Below the pieces are notes generated by a model. It saw nothing but the letters and a program-made list of their open reading frames with translations. It was not told where the DNA came from and searched no databases. A program made the position numbers and the translations under genes. From Epiperipatus broadwayi (taxonomy: Eukaryota; Onychophora; Udeonychophora; Euonychophora; Peripatidae), in assembly GCA_028023455.1 (NCBI GenBank), contig JAQFVV010012536.1, positions 2,936,001 to 3,000,000 of the forward strand: a stretch of DNA of 64,000 bases, read 5' to 3'. This document shows, piece by piece, positions 33,001 to 46,520 of the stretch (the stretch's first letter is position 1; the number at the start of each line of letters is the position of its first letter).

Positions 33001-33714
33001 CTATGAGAGGAAAAAAATATTACACATACAACAGATTACCGCAATGACTGCCGATATAATAATTAATGGTTACATTATAAAATTAAAAAGTGAGCAGAAA
33101 GAGAGGTTATCTGGATATTACTCTTCACCCTTCTCTTGCCTGAATGGAGAATATACAACTTATACCTTGTGGGACATCAATACTGCATTTTAATGAATTG
33201 TATTTTTAATAATTAATGAAGTGGTGTAGAATATGTGCGATAAAGCCATTTCCCCCAAATTTACGAGCAATCTTCTTACCTCTTAACCCATTACATCAAA
33301 CAAACAATAACACGATGGAGCTCAGGGTATTTCAAGTCTTCAGCTTACCTGAAAAGTAGTAACTGCTCACAAAATCTAAGTATGGTGAAAGGAGATGATC
33401 AGGAACTTTTATATATGAGTAGATAGTCGTGACATAATGAATTATAAAATAAGAAGGATGCTTTATAAATTTAGAAAAATTGGTCTGATTTCATAATTTT
33501 TTTTATATTTCTGTTAATTATTAAAATATAATTCATCGCAATGCAATATGACTGTTACACGAGGTGATATAAGGCATGACATTTTCTCCAGTTCATATAA
33601 GAGCATTTGGCAGATAATGAATAGATAACCTCACCTTTCACATGGTTCTTTCATTCATCATTGCTGCCATTATACATATATATATAATATTTAAATACAG
33701 GTATACTTTATTTC

Positions 33715-34315
33715 TCTGGAGTTTAGATGTAATTATAGGGGATTTGAACCCAGACTTTCAAGTTCCCGTCAGCCTATCCAATCTACCTCAAACCAAAGCA
33801 AATGATCACACACATTATAAAAATAGATAAATAATCTCTAAAATCTGTATTTTGTGCTGAACCGGCACTCAATCATTGGTCCAGATCATCATTTCCCACA
33901 CATATATGATATAGCAAATCTTCAACTTTAATGGACAGACTTCAATGTATACCATCATCCAACTCTTCAGCCTTCCATATCATTGAAAATCCAATGAAGG
34001 GATTGGGTGTTCCGTCATCAGATTTTCAGTGATATGAAAGGCTGAAGAGTTGGATGGCAGAGAAGATTGAAGACTGTCTATTAAAGTTTGAAGATTGGCT
34101 ATTTTAATATAAATCGAGCACTGATTATATTTACGTGTGAAAGATGATCTGGAGCAAAGCTGAATTCAGCATGAAATATGTATATTGGGGATCATTTATC
34201 TTTTTCGCATGTGTGTGGTCATGTGTATAGATTGTATAAGATGGAATGGATGACTAAAGGCAACTTGAAAGTTTGAGTTCAAATCCCATTTTATTATATA
34301 TATATATTGTGCCCT
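33715..34315. repeat. Family D inverted pair
   Basis: 33720-33990 is a minus copy with a hammerhead whose core is altered (ATGATTG and AAAA). 34010-34310 is a plus copy that has lost CTGATGA by a deletion (CAAAGCTGAATTCAGC) but keeps CATGAAATATGTATATTGGG. The two meet in the ATATCATTGAAAAT region at 33978-34035. The right end has the GAGTTCAAATCCC B-box-like motif at 34278. Confidence 0.8.
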
Positions 34316-34319
34316 TGTC

Positions 34320-37300
34320 TGTAGGTCATAGGTAGGTAGAAAGGTCAAATGTGAAAAAAATTTTAAATTTTAAGTTATATTTAGGTGATATAAAAGTAAT
34401 AATAGTTTTGTAATACAATTTTAAGCTAAAATACCTAACAGATCATAGTGTAATAAAGTATTTTAAAAGTAAACAGTTAAATAAAGTTTTAATATCATTG
34501 CTTATGGTTGTGAGAGCTGGCCATACAAAATAACACAGCTATAGATAGCTAAAATTATTGTAATAACTTTAAAATAATAGTCTCAGAATTAATAGATTAA
34601 ATAAATGAAATATAATTTTATAGTTAGTCAAAATTAATAGGATGTATTTTTTTTATTAATAAACTTTGGGATGGTGAGAGTTATATTTGGTTCTATAAGT
34701 TTCAATTTATTTTCCAAAATTTTATAAAGTACGTTAGTTTTGGTGATTTAAACCGAGACATAAATAAAAAAAGAAATTATTTTATAAAGTTGATAGACAC
34801 GTGATCGTATATTAAATGCCTTCACGCACTCACACTTGGTAGATAATAATAAAGTTTGTGAATTTAAAACTAGATATAATTGCCATCCATCATTAAAATT
34901 AAAAGTTAAAAATGTTATATATTGTCTTAATAATTATTTTAAAGATCAAAAAATAAGTTTATCAAACTGTAATTTAATTTAATAATATTAAGTTAAAATA
35001 ATATTCCAGACATTACGTCATAAATATTTATTTAAAAGTACAATTTATTATCCCAATATAGAATGACTAATATTGTTCGCGCTAAAAACAAATATTGACC
35101 AATCAACGGATTTAAATTGGCAAGAAAAAAATCTAAGATAGACAGAAGCGGAGAGCGTCGTGTGTGAAAGTTGAAGAGGACGGTAACCTTTTTTGAATTG
35201 CTTGTAACATCAAAGCTGAAAAAGTAGTTTAAATTTATAAATTAATAATTATTCTAAAGTTAGTCTTTAACAGATAATATAATCTTGTATCCAGAAAGAT
35301 GATTTGCTAATTTCTACGTGATCTTACCAAGTGGATTTATTCAAATTTGACCATTCATACTACAGTAAAGATGGAAATACCAAAAATAATAATTGAAATA
35401 ATTATTGAAAGAAAAATGGGTGAAAATTGTATAATTTTTATGTTATTAGGTGCTCAACCAGAAACTAAATCCTATAACGCTAAAAGGAAAAATAATACAA
35501 AGAAGGCGGCTGTGTGAAAATATAAGAAAGAAAATATTTACTATTGAGAGAATCTTATGACGAACATTTGTTTTATAAGTACTTAAAACTAAGTCATATT
35601 TCTCTATGAGAAAAATCATAGTATATGTTCAAGTAAATATAAATAGGATGAGGAAGAAAAATATGCTATATTAAAGGAAAACATTATTTAAAAATATAAT
35701 TTCCGAAAGTAAAAAGTAGGAGAAAAACCATAGTCCTGTATGAAGTGCTATATAGATTTACTAAGAGGAACCTAGATTTTATCTCATAATAGAAAAAAGG
35801 AAAATATATTTAAATGGAAGAAATATTGTTTAAACAGAGATAAATTAATCACTAAAGGAGGAAAATGGATCCATGGAAATAAAGAAAAATTTATTGAATT
35901 TTCTAAAATAAAGTACAAGATGCATCGAGGGAAAACCAAGCGCGCGGGGGAAAAGAAGAAAAAATTAGCAGACTATATAAAGGAGATATCAAGAATAAGT
36001 GGAAAAATATGAAGAAAACTAAGGATCATCGTCTAAGAAGAATTAATAAACATAATTAAAATATTAAAATAGAACATTAAGTGACTAAAGAAAATAAAGT
36101 ATATTTTTATTTAGCTTTGCAAGGAACGATTTTCCAAGCGAATCCAACAAAGATGTATCGTAAATATAATTTTAATATTTTTTTTTTATTGTATTTAAAG
36201 TATAAAATTTGAATTAGCTTAGGGAAACATATAAACATAAATTTTATAATAGTTATAATTAAAATATGAGCTAATGGAATGAGAGAAATATTAATAATAA
36301 ATAAAATGTGTGTATGGAAAATGTTAAATACCTACTAGAAGTCCTGGAATGGAGAAGTTTACAAATTCGATCCAGAGGATAGAGATCGTTGGTAATTTTA
36401 ATATTATTGGTAATATGTAATGTAATTTTTTTATAGGTCATCTATTAATGAATGAGGTATGAACGATGTTAAAAGTTATAAGTACACATTTATCCAACAT
36501 CAAACATATATTTGAGAGAGTAGTAAAACTTTAAAAATGTGCATGCAATAAATAATCTAAAATAATTAATAATAAGTAACATATTAATTATGTGATTCTT
36601 TTGAATTTTTATATTGAAAATATCCAAATAGTTTAGAACAATAGAGATAGAAAATGTACGAGAAGTATAGTAAAATTTTCTTAAGAATAGCTGTATAGTT
36701 ATATTAAAAATGAATTTTATTATTATTAGCAAGGTAGACAAAGGAATTTGTCAATGTAATGTAGAGATGAATCTGAAGAAATCAGTCAGATAGTGACTTG
36801 GGAGTACTGATATCAAAGGAAACCAAGAGGATGTTTTATTAAAATATAAGGAATGAAATATGGGGATCATAATAATTTATGTGACCTCAGTGTAGATAAC
36901 CTAGCCCTATAACTGAGGCACATATATCATGGACAGTGTCTTTACATATCTTTGAAACTTTCTGATGTGATGAAGCTGAAGAAATAGCTTTAGCATCCTT
37001 CCAATATTAGAGGCAGATAGACAGATAAAAGTCACTCCTCTATGGCGTCCATAAATTCACTGTGCCATGATTGTAAGAAAGTTTTATAAAAGGATAATAT
37101 CTTGTTTATTTTGATCCAATACATCTATATCTTCGCTATCTTGATTTCATGAGGAATACATCGTCAGGAGATAAAATTATAGAAATGATACATAAGATAG
37201 AAAGAAGCTAGATATTAGTTATGTAAGAATAGTTGTTTACTAGAGTAAAGTAGAATTGTATAAATCCAAAGTGAAAGTATCAGTATTATAAAAGATGGAG

Positions 37301-38930
37301 AATCATATGATATAATTTATAAAGAAAAAAAAAAAAAAAACTTTAGAATTAAGTTTTAAAGTAATAATAAGATTTTAAAATATTGTACGTGATATTTTAA
37401 TAGAAGAGATTGCATGTTTTGTGTGGCGAAATGATTTAAAATGTATAATAAAAAAATGTGTATTTGTACATGGTGTGTGGATGACGTTAATTGCTATATA
37501 AAGCTAGGAATAGGATCAATAATTTGCCTGATAATTATTATATGATCGGTGATAAAACTGAACATCAAATTGTTATAAGGATTAAATTCTGTAGGATTCC
37601 ATACTAACAAGAATATAATTAGAATTTTGTAAATTTTGTATAATTTTACATAAAAGTAAAGATTTTATAGAAATATAAACCTGAAATTATAGGGCTATAA
37701 ATGTCAATAGAAAATTTTAATAGATAGAATTTTGTGTATTAAACTAAGCTCAAAACATGTATCTGAAGATAATAATATTGTGAAATATATTTTTGTAATT
37801 ATTAATGGTAAAAGGGTAAAATAAAAATTAGATAATAATAATGTTAAGACATCAACGGGTAGAAATAAAAGAGTTTGTAATAAGTAGATAGGGATATCCG
37901 CTGTAAATAATGTACAAATTGTTACTTGTTATAATGTTAATAAAATGTTATAAAATTTTATTAGTAAGCTTTGTGTCTTGGTTGTTGTTTTTCCTACACA
38001 TGAAAATGCATGAAATCACAACACACGTTTATAATTAAACATACTTAAGATTTTGCACTAAATAAATAAACATTAGAAATTTTAATAATTTATTTTATTT
38101 TATTTACGTAATGAAATGAAAGAAGTATAATTAGAACAGATATGGTCATAACTTGATTGCCACAGTATTTAAGTAAAATATATGCGAACGTTACCACATA
38201 ACTTTTTGATTATCGGATTGATAAATATTACCACGAAAATATTTAATACATCTAGAAAGAAAAGAGGATTGTATTACTCTATTATTGTCATTGTTATTAT
38301 TAATTAGTTATTCTTTACGTAGTGAATTATGACATAAAATTCCCCTATCATAGTTTGCTACAGCAATATAAAATCAATTTTAATTACAATTCATAAACCT
38401 GACATTTAATTATTTATTTACTTACTGATTTATCTATTTAATTTGATATGATTAGATCAATTTAATTCTATTTTATTTAATTAATTTATTTTATGTGAGC
38501 TAGATTTTATTTTAAAAAAATATTAAGATATGATAAAAGTTTTAAAAGGTCGTAAGAATGCTATTAGTCAATTATTTATGATAGTGTTCTTATGCCATTG
38601 GGATAGTATTTCAATGGTCTTGCGTCTTGTTCCTTTGTCATTGCTCCAGGTCTCATGGGAATAATAAAAGATATTTGTGTTGATTTATTTCATAGACACG
38701 ACTAGATTTTATAAAATTCTGAGCTAGTAATTGTTTTATTTAAATCATAATAATATGTTTAATAGACTGAGCTAAAGAACCCGGAATTATTATTAATATT
38801 AATTGTTATTGACCGGAAATAAATAAGTAACGAAAATCCGGAATAATTAGTATACTCTTGGCATGTTGTTGATAATATTATTATTATGGAGCAAGAGAGG
38901 TTAGTTACAATATATATTACATAATAAAAC
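34320..38930. other. Long A-rich intron, unresolved
   Basis: Purine-rich on the plus strand, with weakly protein-like scraps such as KYKMHRGKTKRAGEKKKKL near 35915. No domain, terminal repeat or splice-compatible exon could be identified. It may be a decayed retroelement. Confidence 0.35.
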
Positions 38931-39345
38931 TAATAATGCCCAAGGCTACAATACCAATATCAATAACAACTGTCAAGGCAATCTCCTTTCTTGAATTTAT
39001 ATTGTTTATCCATCTAGTCTTAGCCATATGTAAGTAATACATAGTTGATATGCAGTTTGAAAGTTAAAATTGCACTTTGAATGTTATAATTAACTATTTG
39101 TTAATCTGCATTTAGAACAGGTTATATTTACCTATTCAATGACATTTATTTAAACTTATTTGAATTAATAATTTCACTTTTTGTATTGAAGTCACAATCA
39201 TTAGTGTCTATATAATTATATTAAACTATATATAAAGGTGGATTTCCACCTTTATTGTTTAAAAGAGTTTGCCTCGACATGAGATTGTTGACTGCTATTG
39301 ACATCATTTAAGTGTTGACTGCTTTCATGTATTTATATATATATA
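38930..39345. repeat. Family E inverted pair
   Basis: 38935-38995 is a minus copy (ACCAATATCAATAACAACTG, TCAAGGCAATCTCC) and 39240-39335 a plus copy (TTTATTGTTTAAAAGAGTTT, GCCTCGACA). A TA run follows the plus copy. Confidence 0.6.
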
Positions 39346-39409
39346 TTAAACCCTGACTGCTAATAGCTAATTAGTTGTCATATGTAATCACCATCACAGT
39401 CATCATGCT

Positions 39410-39560
39410 TAAACAAACCAACAGAATATCAGCAATCTGTTGTCAAGGCAACGCTAAAATTAAACCGTAAAAATATTCTATTTGCAAAATAGTGTTGCCT
39501 TAATAACAGAATCCTGATATTGTATGGATTTGTTTGAGCACAAGAACTATAGTGGTATAT
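39410..39560. repeat. Small foldback related to family E
   Basis: AACAGAATATCAGCAATCTG and TTGTCAAGGCAACGCTA at 39419-39457 are answered by the complement near 39493-39530. Confidence 0.55.
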
Positions 39561-40124
39561 ATTTAATTACCTCTTTAAATAGCTCATATCTTATTTAAAA
39601 TAAAATGTTAATATTTACAGATAAAAAATATTTTCTTTACTTCGTAATTAGTTCAGATCTGATTCTCTGAGAGATAAAACAATAGAATAATAATTGTATT
39701 TAATAAGAGTGATTTAAATTATATATATATATATATAAACAACTCTTATAGTACAGGGCGGCCAAGTTCATAAAGTAAACAAACCTTCTATGCTAAGATA
39801 TTTTGAAAAAAAGATTTGATTAATTTATAAAGTAATACTTTGCAGCATCAGTTTAGAACACTGAATTTAATTTTGGCCTGCTTCAGAAAAGAATGTCAAT
39901 GGCTTCTCATTGACACGTGTAACGGCGTTCTAATTGGAAGACTTTTACTTATCACTGGTTTATGTAACTTAATTCTGCATTTAATAAATGAAGATTTGTT
40001 TATATAAGATTAATAGAATTAGAAGCAGAAATATTAGGGTCAAATCATTTGGAAATCAATACAAAAAACTTTTACCGATTTATAATAATCCAAATCAATA
40101 GGCGATCAAATGTATGTGTGCATA

Positions 40125-40225
40125 TATTACTCTGGTTGGCACAGGGTGGCACTACTGTATGGAGAGTTTTGCCTTGCTTAATAACAATTATGTGCTAGTA
40201 TAAGAGATAGTGATCATGTGATGTT
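40125..40225 (+). repeat. Family A 3' end fragment
   Basis: TACTCTGGTTGGCACAGGGT, TATGGAGAGTTTTGCCT, then AGTGATCATGTGATGTTTAG, the element end. Confidence 0.7.
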
Positions 40226-40831
40226 TAGTCCAATACATAATTGAAATTCTTTTTATACATAGTATAAAACAATTACTTCTATGAGAAAAGACTAAACAAA
40301 TTGAACACCTTTCAAGAAAGAGAGAAAAAGATGTATCTCTATGGTAATAGTTAATTAATAAAATATTAACCATATTGATGTTTAAATCAAGTTTTAATAT
40401 GGCACACTAGTGCCTTAAAATTTATGTGCTGAATAGCTAAACTATGTTAGCACACTAGCACCATAAAAGTTTTGTTGAAAATAGCTAAACTACATTTCTA
40501 CACAATACATAAATTGATTCAAGGATAATGCTGCAGAAAGTTTGGAGAGAAAACCAGCTACCAATTACTTTCTCACTGGAACACAATGTATAGATATAAA
40601 TAAATGGTTTACTGATCATAATTATGTATAATTCAAACCTTGGAAGTGATGGAGTTGTGCCGCAATCCAAAGACCATGAACTTTTAGAGACAATCATTCT
40701 ATCATTGCACTAGACCATACTTAGCAATATTTCCATTAATGTCATTGGATCATATAAATATTTTTCATGATTTTTAATTTATTGAATAATATCATTTGTA
40801 AAAATATAGACTGAAAGTTTTTAATACTTAC

Positions 40832-40948
40832 CTAAATATTTTTTCCGTATTTCATCTAAATGCATAATGGTAACCGACACTCCGGCCATTTCTAGGGCAG
40901 TCATGAAAGTCGAACAGTAAGTCCTTTCAATAATTATACCTCGCTGTT
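40832..40948 (-). CDS. TKFC: TKFC exon: DhaK, TFMTALEMAG segment
   Basis: A 117-bp exon encoding QRGIIIERTYCSTFMTALEM then AGVSVTIMHLDEIRKKYL. It matches the GTFMTSLEM.GVSLTLL.vD segment that closes the DhaK domain in animal and yeast DAKs. The acceptor is ttttacag, the donor a consensus gtaagt. Phase is 1 on both sides. Conservation here is the highest in the visible protein, which supports selection for function. Confidence 0.95.
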
Positions 40949-41275
40949 CTGTAAAAGCAAGTTATATATTTAAAAAAAATCAACAATGACTTTTAGCAAA
41001 AGCTTAACTACAAGTAATAAATTATATAAATTCTTTTTTTTAATTTTATATTTTTATGTTAAAAATAATAACCAAGTGGGTTTATTGCTTGGAAGTGCAT
41101 AAAAAAAGTTGAAGAGCCGGAAGTGTCAGAAAAGCTACCACTCTAAGAAGTTTACATTCCGAAGTCTGAAGTACTATCAGTATACTAAACCAATCACCTT
41201 TAAAAAAAAAAAGAATTGTGTTTATATCTCAGAAAGACCTTTCTTCAATAATAAATAAGAGCATATGTCTTTATT

Positions 41276-41760
41276 GCTCAGAAGATCCTGGGATCTCCCA
41301 ATTCCAAGACAGACATTCTACTGACTGCATCAAACTGCGCAGGGCTTCAGTAACGCATGAAGTGGCTTTACTGCTCAGGAAGATCCTGGGATCTCCCGAT
41401 TCCAAGTCAGACATTCTAATAACTGCTTCAAACTGTGCAGGGCTTCAGTAATGAATGAGGTGGCTTTATTGCTCAGAAAGATCCTGGGATCTCCAGATTT
41501 CAAGTCGGACATTCTACTAACTGTGTCCAACTATGCAGGACTTCAGTAACAAATGAAGTGGCTTTATTGCTCAGGAAGATCTTGGGTTCTCCCAATTCCA
41601 AGTCGGACATTCTACTAACTGCATCAAACTGTGCAGGGCTTCAGTAACAAATGAGGTAGCTTTATTGCTCAGGAAGATCCTGGGATCTCCCGATTCCAAG
41701 TCGGACATTCTACTAACTGTGCCAAACTGCGCAGGGCTTCAGTAACGAATGAATAATGAT
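41276..41760. repeat. Minisatellite, 98-bp unit, five copies
   Basis: Units start GCTCAG(G/A)AAGATCCTGGGA at about 41276, 41372, 41470, 41568 and 41666, and contain TCCAAGTCGGACATTCTACT and GTGCAGGGCTTCAGTAAC. Units differ at roughly 5 to 12 positions. The array is richer in GC than its surroundings and lies between two TKFC exons (41942 and 40948). It has an open frame of 77 codons through 2.4 units, but its codon pattern shows no other sign of coding. Confidence 0.95.
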
Positions 41761-41941
41761 GATACATAAATTCAAAGTTTGGGAAAAATTAAAGAGAAAA
41801 CTAAAAAAGAAGGACGTAATTTTTTATAATTAAAAAAAAATTATTATGATAATTATAACAATCAATTTTTTTTAAAAAAAAAGTGTTTATTTTTTACTAA
41901 ATTAACAAAACTATAAAACTAATTAAAAATTTACAAATTAC

Positions 41942-42031
41942 CTAAAATTTTTATAAATTCTCTGGCCATAATAAACAGTTCTAAATTTGTTGTGCCACCA
42001 AGATTATTAACCATCAGTGCAACTTTATCAC
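41942..42031 (-). CDS. TKFC: TKFC exon: DhaK, VNNLGG segment
   Basis: A 90-bp exon encoding DKVALMVNNLGGTTNLEL then FIMAREFIKIL. VNNLGG..NLEL is a signature of the DhaK C-terminal subdomain, near the dimer and substrate site. Both flanking phases are 1 and agree with the neighbours. The donor gtaatt lies at 41941 and down. A five-unit 98-bp minisatellite (41276-41760) fills much of the following intron. Confidence 0.94.
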
Positions 42032-42110
42032 CTACAAAAAAAAATTATAAATAATATATATGCACACATATACATATATGATTCAAACTTAGAAAAAAAC
42101 ACACACATAC

Positions 42111-42195
42111 CTTTATTTAATTCCAAACACGTATTAGAAGTAGCACTGGTCATGTGATCAATCATAATTTTAGCTGTCTGTGCAGCATCTGAAAC
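42111..42195 (-). CDS. TKFC: TKFC exon: DhaK, DHMT segment
   Basis: An 85-bp exon encoding 28 codons plus one base: VSDAAQTAKIMIDHM then TSATSNTCLELNK. It corresponds to the ADEIVKLMLDHM region of animal TKFC. The AG acceptor is at 42197-42196; an alternative AG a few bases downstream would break the phase with the microexon. The donor is gtatgt. Its final G joins GT of the next exon to give Gly. The following intron is short, 79 bp (42032-42110), which strengthens the call of both exons. Confidence 0.92.
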
Positions 42196-42260
42196 CTAGG
42201 TAATGATTAATAAAAGTTGTACATATTCCTGCGCATATTGCTAACTGAAAATTAAATAGA

Positions 42261-42437
42261 AAATATTCAAATCCCCATCCCATGTTATATTTCGCAACAC
42301 CGTCTGTGAATAAATATGACTTGCCATTAAACAGCTGACTCAAAAGAATACCTTTTTGAATTGGCTGTTTGAAGTTCACTTATATTTATTCACAGACGGT
42401 GTTGCTGAATGTTTGGGAGGGTGATTTGAATATTTTA
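42261..42437. repeat. Foldback, arms about 75 bp
   Basis: AAATATTCAAATCCCCATCC, GCAACACCGTCTGTGAATAA and ATGACTTG-like text on the left pair with TTATTCACAGACGGTGTTGC and GATTTGAATATTT on the right. The loop is near 42345. It starts 66 bp from a TKFC acceptor. Confidence 0.85.
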
Positions 42438-42444
42438 AGAATTG

Positions 42445-42870
42445 TATATATATGTTAAAAGGAGGTTGCCTTGACAATTGTTAAAAATTGTTAATTGACT
42501 GCCTTTTAATGATTACTTATAAATCCATTTAGCTTTGAGCATTATTACACTTATTATTTAAGTAATACTTTGGGTCCAAGTTGAAATTTATAATTGCAGT
42601 TTGTAATATTATAATTGACTTTTTATTAGCTTGTATTCAGAGGTTTTACTTTTCTGTTTAAAGAATTTAAACTTCTTTGTATCAATCATTCCAATCTCTG
42701 TGGTAAAGTTGCAATCTTTAGTGTCTATATAAGTATATTAGACCATTAATCAGGGTGGAATTCCACCCTTATTGTTAAAAGGAGATTGCCTTGACAACAA
42801 TTTGAAATTGTTGATTTGTTATTGATATTAGGATTGGCTAAGTGTTGACTGGTTTTTAATGATTATATAT
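42445..42870 (+). repeat. Two family E copies in direct order
   Basis: 42450-42515 (TTAAAAGGAGGTTGCCTTGA, short) and 42750-42865 (CCACCCTTATTGTTAAAAGG, AGATTGCCTTGACAACAATT, GGATTGGCTAAGTGTTGACT). The spacer 42530-42745 resembles 39000-39230 (ATAATTGACT, AAGTTGCAATCTTTAGTGTC), so the repeat unit is longer than the core. Confidence 0.7.
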
Positions 42871-45300
42871 ATATATACGTGAGTGTAACATTCGGATGGT
42901 TTCCAATGGAATGATCCTATTGATTGATAAAATTTAGCAACACAAGTAGCAATTGTTAAAAACTACAATAATAATAATACATCTATGTGACAACAAATAG
43001 AACTTGTTCTTATATTCAAGCATTTTTAATAATACAGTTGAAGTTCAAGTTCTAGAATATTTTTTTTGAATCCAGACAGAAAAAAATTACAAAAAGACCT
43101 GCAATACTGGTTACAAAAATAAACATAATCTTAATTCTTTTATGATCTCAGTTCTTCAAATATAGAAGTATATTCATTATTCCATTATGTAAATTAAGTT
43201 GACTACATAAAAGTACACACATATATAATAATCACTGTAAAGAAGTATGGCCATTCTAACTAAACCTGCTCTAAAAATAAGTTTGTTATGACTACACAAA
43301 CTAATCTGAATATCTTAAACATGTCCACATATAGAACATGCTGGTCCATTTTCCTATTTAATATTTTGTGATGTTTCTTTTTTAATTTCTTCAGCAGAAA
43401 ATTTTTCTTTGTGAAATTCTTCAATGTACAAAATTAAGTTCTATTTTTCCTTTATTAAATAAGTCACATTAACTATTTCATAAAAAAAAAAAACTTTATT
43501 CTTTTACTTACATATACTTAATTTGGACCAGAAAAAGTTTATTGCTAAACATAAATACTCTTTAATACTTTTTCAGAGATTGCTTTGTAAAAATTAATCT
43601 GATTGTTTATTATAAAATTTTGTCATGTAGGAGACAATTGTGATTGATTTGAAGTCAGGGTTGTTCCAAATTATGGATTATTCAGAAGAGTTAAGTGTCT
43701 TTGTGAGAAGCATTCAGTTTTGAGCCAGCTGTTATAGAGTAGTGTAGAAGAAAAAAGTCTTAATCCAGCTGCTGATCAAGACAGTAGAAAAAAAGAAATT
43801 TCTTGACTTAGCTGCTAAAGAAGAAAACAACACAAGTCAATTAAGACATTGTATAAAATAGCTGCTAAAGAAGAAAACAACAGAAGTCAATTAAGACATT
43901 GTATAAAACAGCAGAAATTTAAAACAAGCTGTTAGCACACAATGATTTTAGTTATATAAATTCAACTAAAATCTAGAGATCATCTTCATCCATGTAACTT
44001 GTCTTCAACCAAGAGCATTAATCTCTATGTGTTAGCTTCACTTGAAAATTTTATTGAAAATAAATAAATTCTTGCTATTTGTCAATCTAAAAATACTGCA
44101 TACCAAAAAGGGACAAATAAGAATTGATCATTTTGAATAATTTCATTAAATTAATATTTTCTTGTGAAACATATTTTTTATCCATTTAATTTTTCTCTTC
44201 AAAATTAATTTTATAAAATTTAAAATGTTCACCTGAAATGTTTTTTTAAAATTTGATTTTCCTCTAAAACTTAAAAAAATAATTGATCTAATTTAAAGAT
44301 TGTTATCTCTGATTTTGAAAATGTTTTCCAAAAATTAATTAATTTAATGAATAAAAAGCAACTGGTTAATTATAATTTTTATGAAACTATTTTTTTGATA
44401 AAACATTTAAATTTTTAAATTATCATGTCATTTTCTAATTTTCGTTTATTGTTAATAAATTAGTTTATTAAATAATTGTTTAAAAACTATTTTAATCCTA
44501 ATGTCTTTATTCTTCCAGCTATCTGTTCCAGAAATTGACAGTATGTGGACTTGATTTCCATACATCTTACAGTTTAAGAATTTTTAAATTACCCCAGTAC
44601 AACTATTTAATTATAATACATTAAACCTAAAAATTATTTAAAATTATTAACAGTAAGTGGTTATATTTATTTACCTCTTGCTCACAGTAATAGTTCAGAG
44701 TTCTTGCTTCCTGCCCTAGATTACTGCATAATAGTTAGTTATAGAGATTACAGGTTTATGTTGATGTTTGGACATGCAGATGATAACTTTGAATGGCACA
44801 AAGGTATATCCTTTAAAGTCTGTGCACTATATTTTATTTTTTATTAGAAATTAAGTTTATAGTTGACCATTACATTAATAGTACTATATGGCCAGAGCAT
44901 TGATGATGATCAGCATGTTCTGTGTCCCAGAATTTTTTTGTTATATTCTGATGGATTCACATTTAAGTCTGGGTATTGATAATTATGTTGTATTTCTGCA
45001 TTGTTTGGTAGTGGTTAGATAATTAGCATATCTATAGTGGACCCATATCAAATCCAGTCACAAGGTTGACTGTTGATTGTTCATGATGATGAATGATTTG
45101 AGTATTTCTTAGGTAATGCTGGAGATGCAGCTTATGGTTTTCTTCATACTGACTTTATGCTCATATTCACTAGATCTCATTTATCTTAAATTCATATTCA
45201 CTGCTTCCCGTTTACATACATTTTATATTTAATTTGATGAATTATGTTAAATGAGGATGATGATGGTTTTCCATCTCTTCATATTCTCCCATATTAACTC
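42870..45300. other. AT-rich intron with one small tandem repeat
   Basis: No exon or transposon was recognised. A 50-bp unit is present twice at 43811-43910 (GCTGCTAAAGAAGAAAACAA, then TTAAGACATTGTATAAAA), almost identical. Confidence 0.5.
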
Positions 45301-45849
45301 CTAACAATATATATATATATATAAATAAACACAATAATTTCTCTACACAGCCACTTTAATATTTCAACCTGAAGACTAGCTTTCATCGGAATATAGCAAA
45401 ATGGCTACCTCCAAAATTTAATGTTAAAAATCATTTGCCATACTTTTCCATGTTACATACAAAAATATTCAATTTATTTATTTATTTAGTGTACATATTT
45501 GTCTGAGCACAAATAATCCTACGTACACATTTGGAACCTTCATATGGATGCAAAAACACCCATAACTGCATATTTATATCAATATATTTATTTTATGTAT
45601 GTAGATATAAGTACAAATTGTGCAGATAAGTGAGTAAATAAGAATATTACACATCTATATGTGCATAAAACAGCAAAAATAATAAATTGTCTGATTATGT
45701 GTGGATATATACATCTCAAATCACTAAACATCACATGATCATCAATCTTTATGCTTACACAAAGTGTTAACTCAGAGGCAAAACTCTCCATACAATAGTG
45801 CCATAATCAATGGATGCAAGGTTTGTGCATAAAATCCTTATCTAGTGCC

Positions 45850-45909
45850 ATCCAATATCCCCAAACTAGTTTCTAGCTTGTGGTTTTCATCAGGGAGGTG
45901 TCCTGGATC
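45850..45909 (-). ncRNA. Hammerhead ribozyme, family A (left arm), gene-sense
   Basis: Core CTGATGA is the complement of 45887-45893, then GAAAC, TA, GTT and TGGGGATATTGGAT. Outer helix I ATCCAG with TTGGAT; inner helix I CCTCC with TGGGG has a mismatch at its base. The helix II segment AAAACCACAAGCTA is weak. Confidence 0.5.
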
Positions 45910-46461
45910 TGAGAGCAGATCTTAGGATCTAATGTAACCTTCCGATAGCCACCTTTTACCTTTTTACTTAACTATAAAGCTTTGAGTCCAAAATAAAAAC
46001 CCAATAATGTTTTCAATTCAAGCTCATTTGATTGTATAGTCATATAGATCTGAACTAGTCTGGGGATAATAGATGAGTAGGCACTAGAATTTTGTGCACA
46101 AACCTTCTTCCATCCATTGATTACTCTGGCTTGCACTGAGTCATACTATTGTTTGGAGAGTTTTACCTCTGTGTTAAAAGCTTGCATAATCATAAAGAAT
46201 TATGATCGTGCGATGTTTAATGATTTAATACCTAATTCTGCCCAGCATTGTGGTGACTGGTTATTAAGAACCAGATACACCAAAATGTACAGATGTTGAA
46301 CTGAGTTCAGATCTATAGGACTATACAAGCAAATTAACTTGAATTGAAAACATTACTGGGTGTTCATTTTGGACTCAAAAACTTTATAATTAACTAAAAA
46401 GGTAAAAGGTGGTTACTGGAGAGTTGCATTAGATCCTAAGATCTAGGTGCAGTGCTCTCAG

Positions 46462-46520
46462 ATCCAAGCCTCTTCACTGATGAAAGCCACAAACTAGAAA
46501 CTAGTCTGGGGATATTGGAT
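46462..46520 (+). ncRNA. Hammerhead ribozyme, family A (right arm)
   Basis: CTGATGA at 46476-46482, GAAAC 46497-46501, TA, GTC with cleavage predicted after 46506. Inner helix I TCTTCA with TGGGGA and outer ATCCAA with TTGGAT are fully paired. The helix II segment AAGCCACAAACTA keeps little pairing. Confidence 0.58.

Noticed and set aside
41218-41451. 77-codon open frame at the minisatellite as a gene
   Set aside because: It runs through repeat units and stops in unit two; it is a by-product of the 98-bp repeat.
41276-41760. CRISPR-like array
   Set aside because: Units are contiguous 98-bp tandem repeats without unique spacers, in an animal intron.
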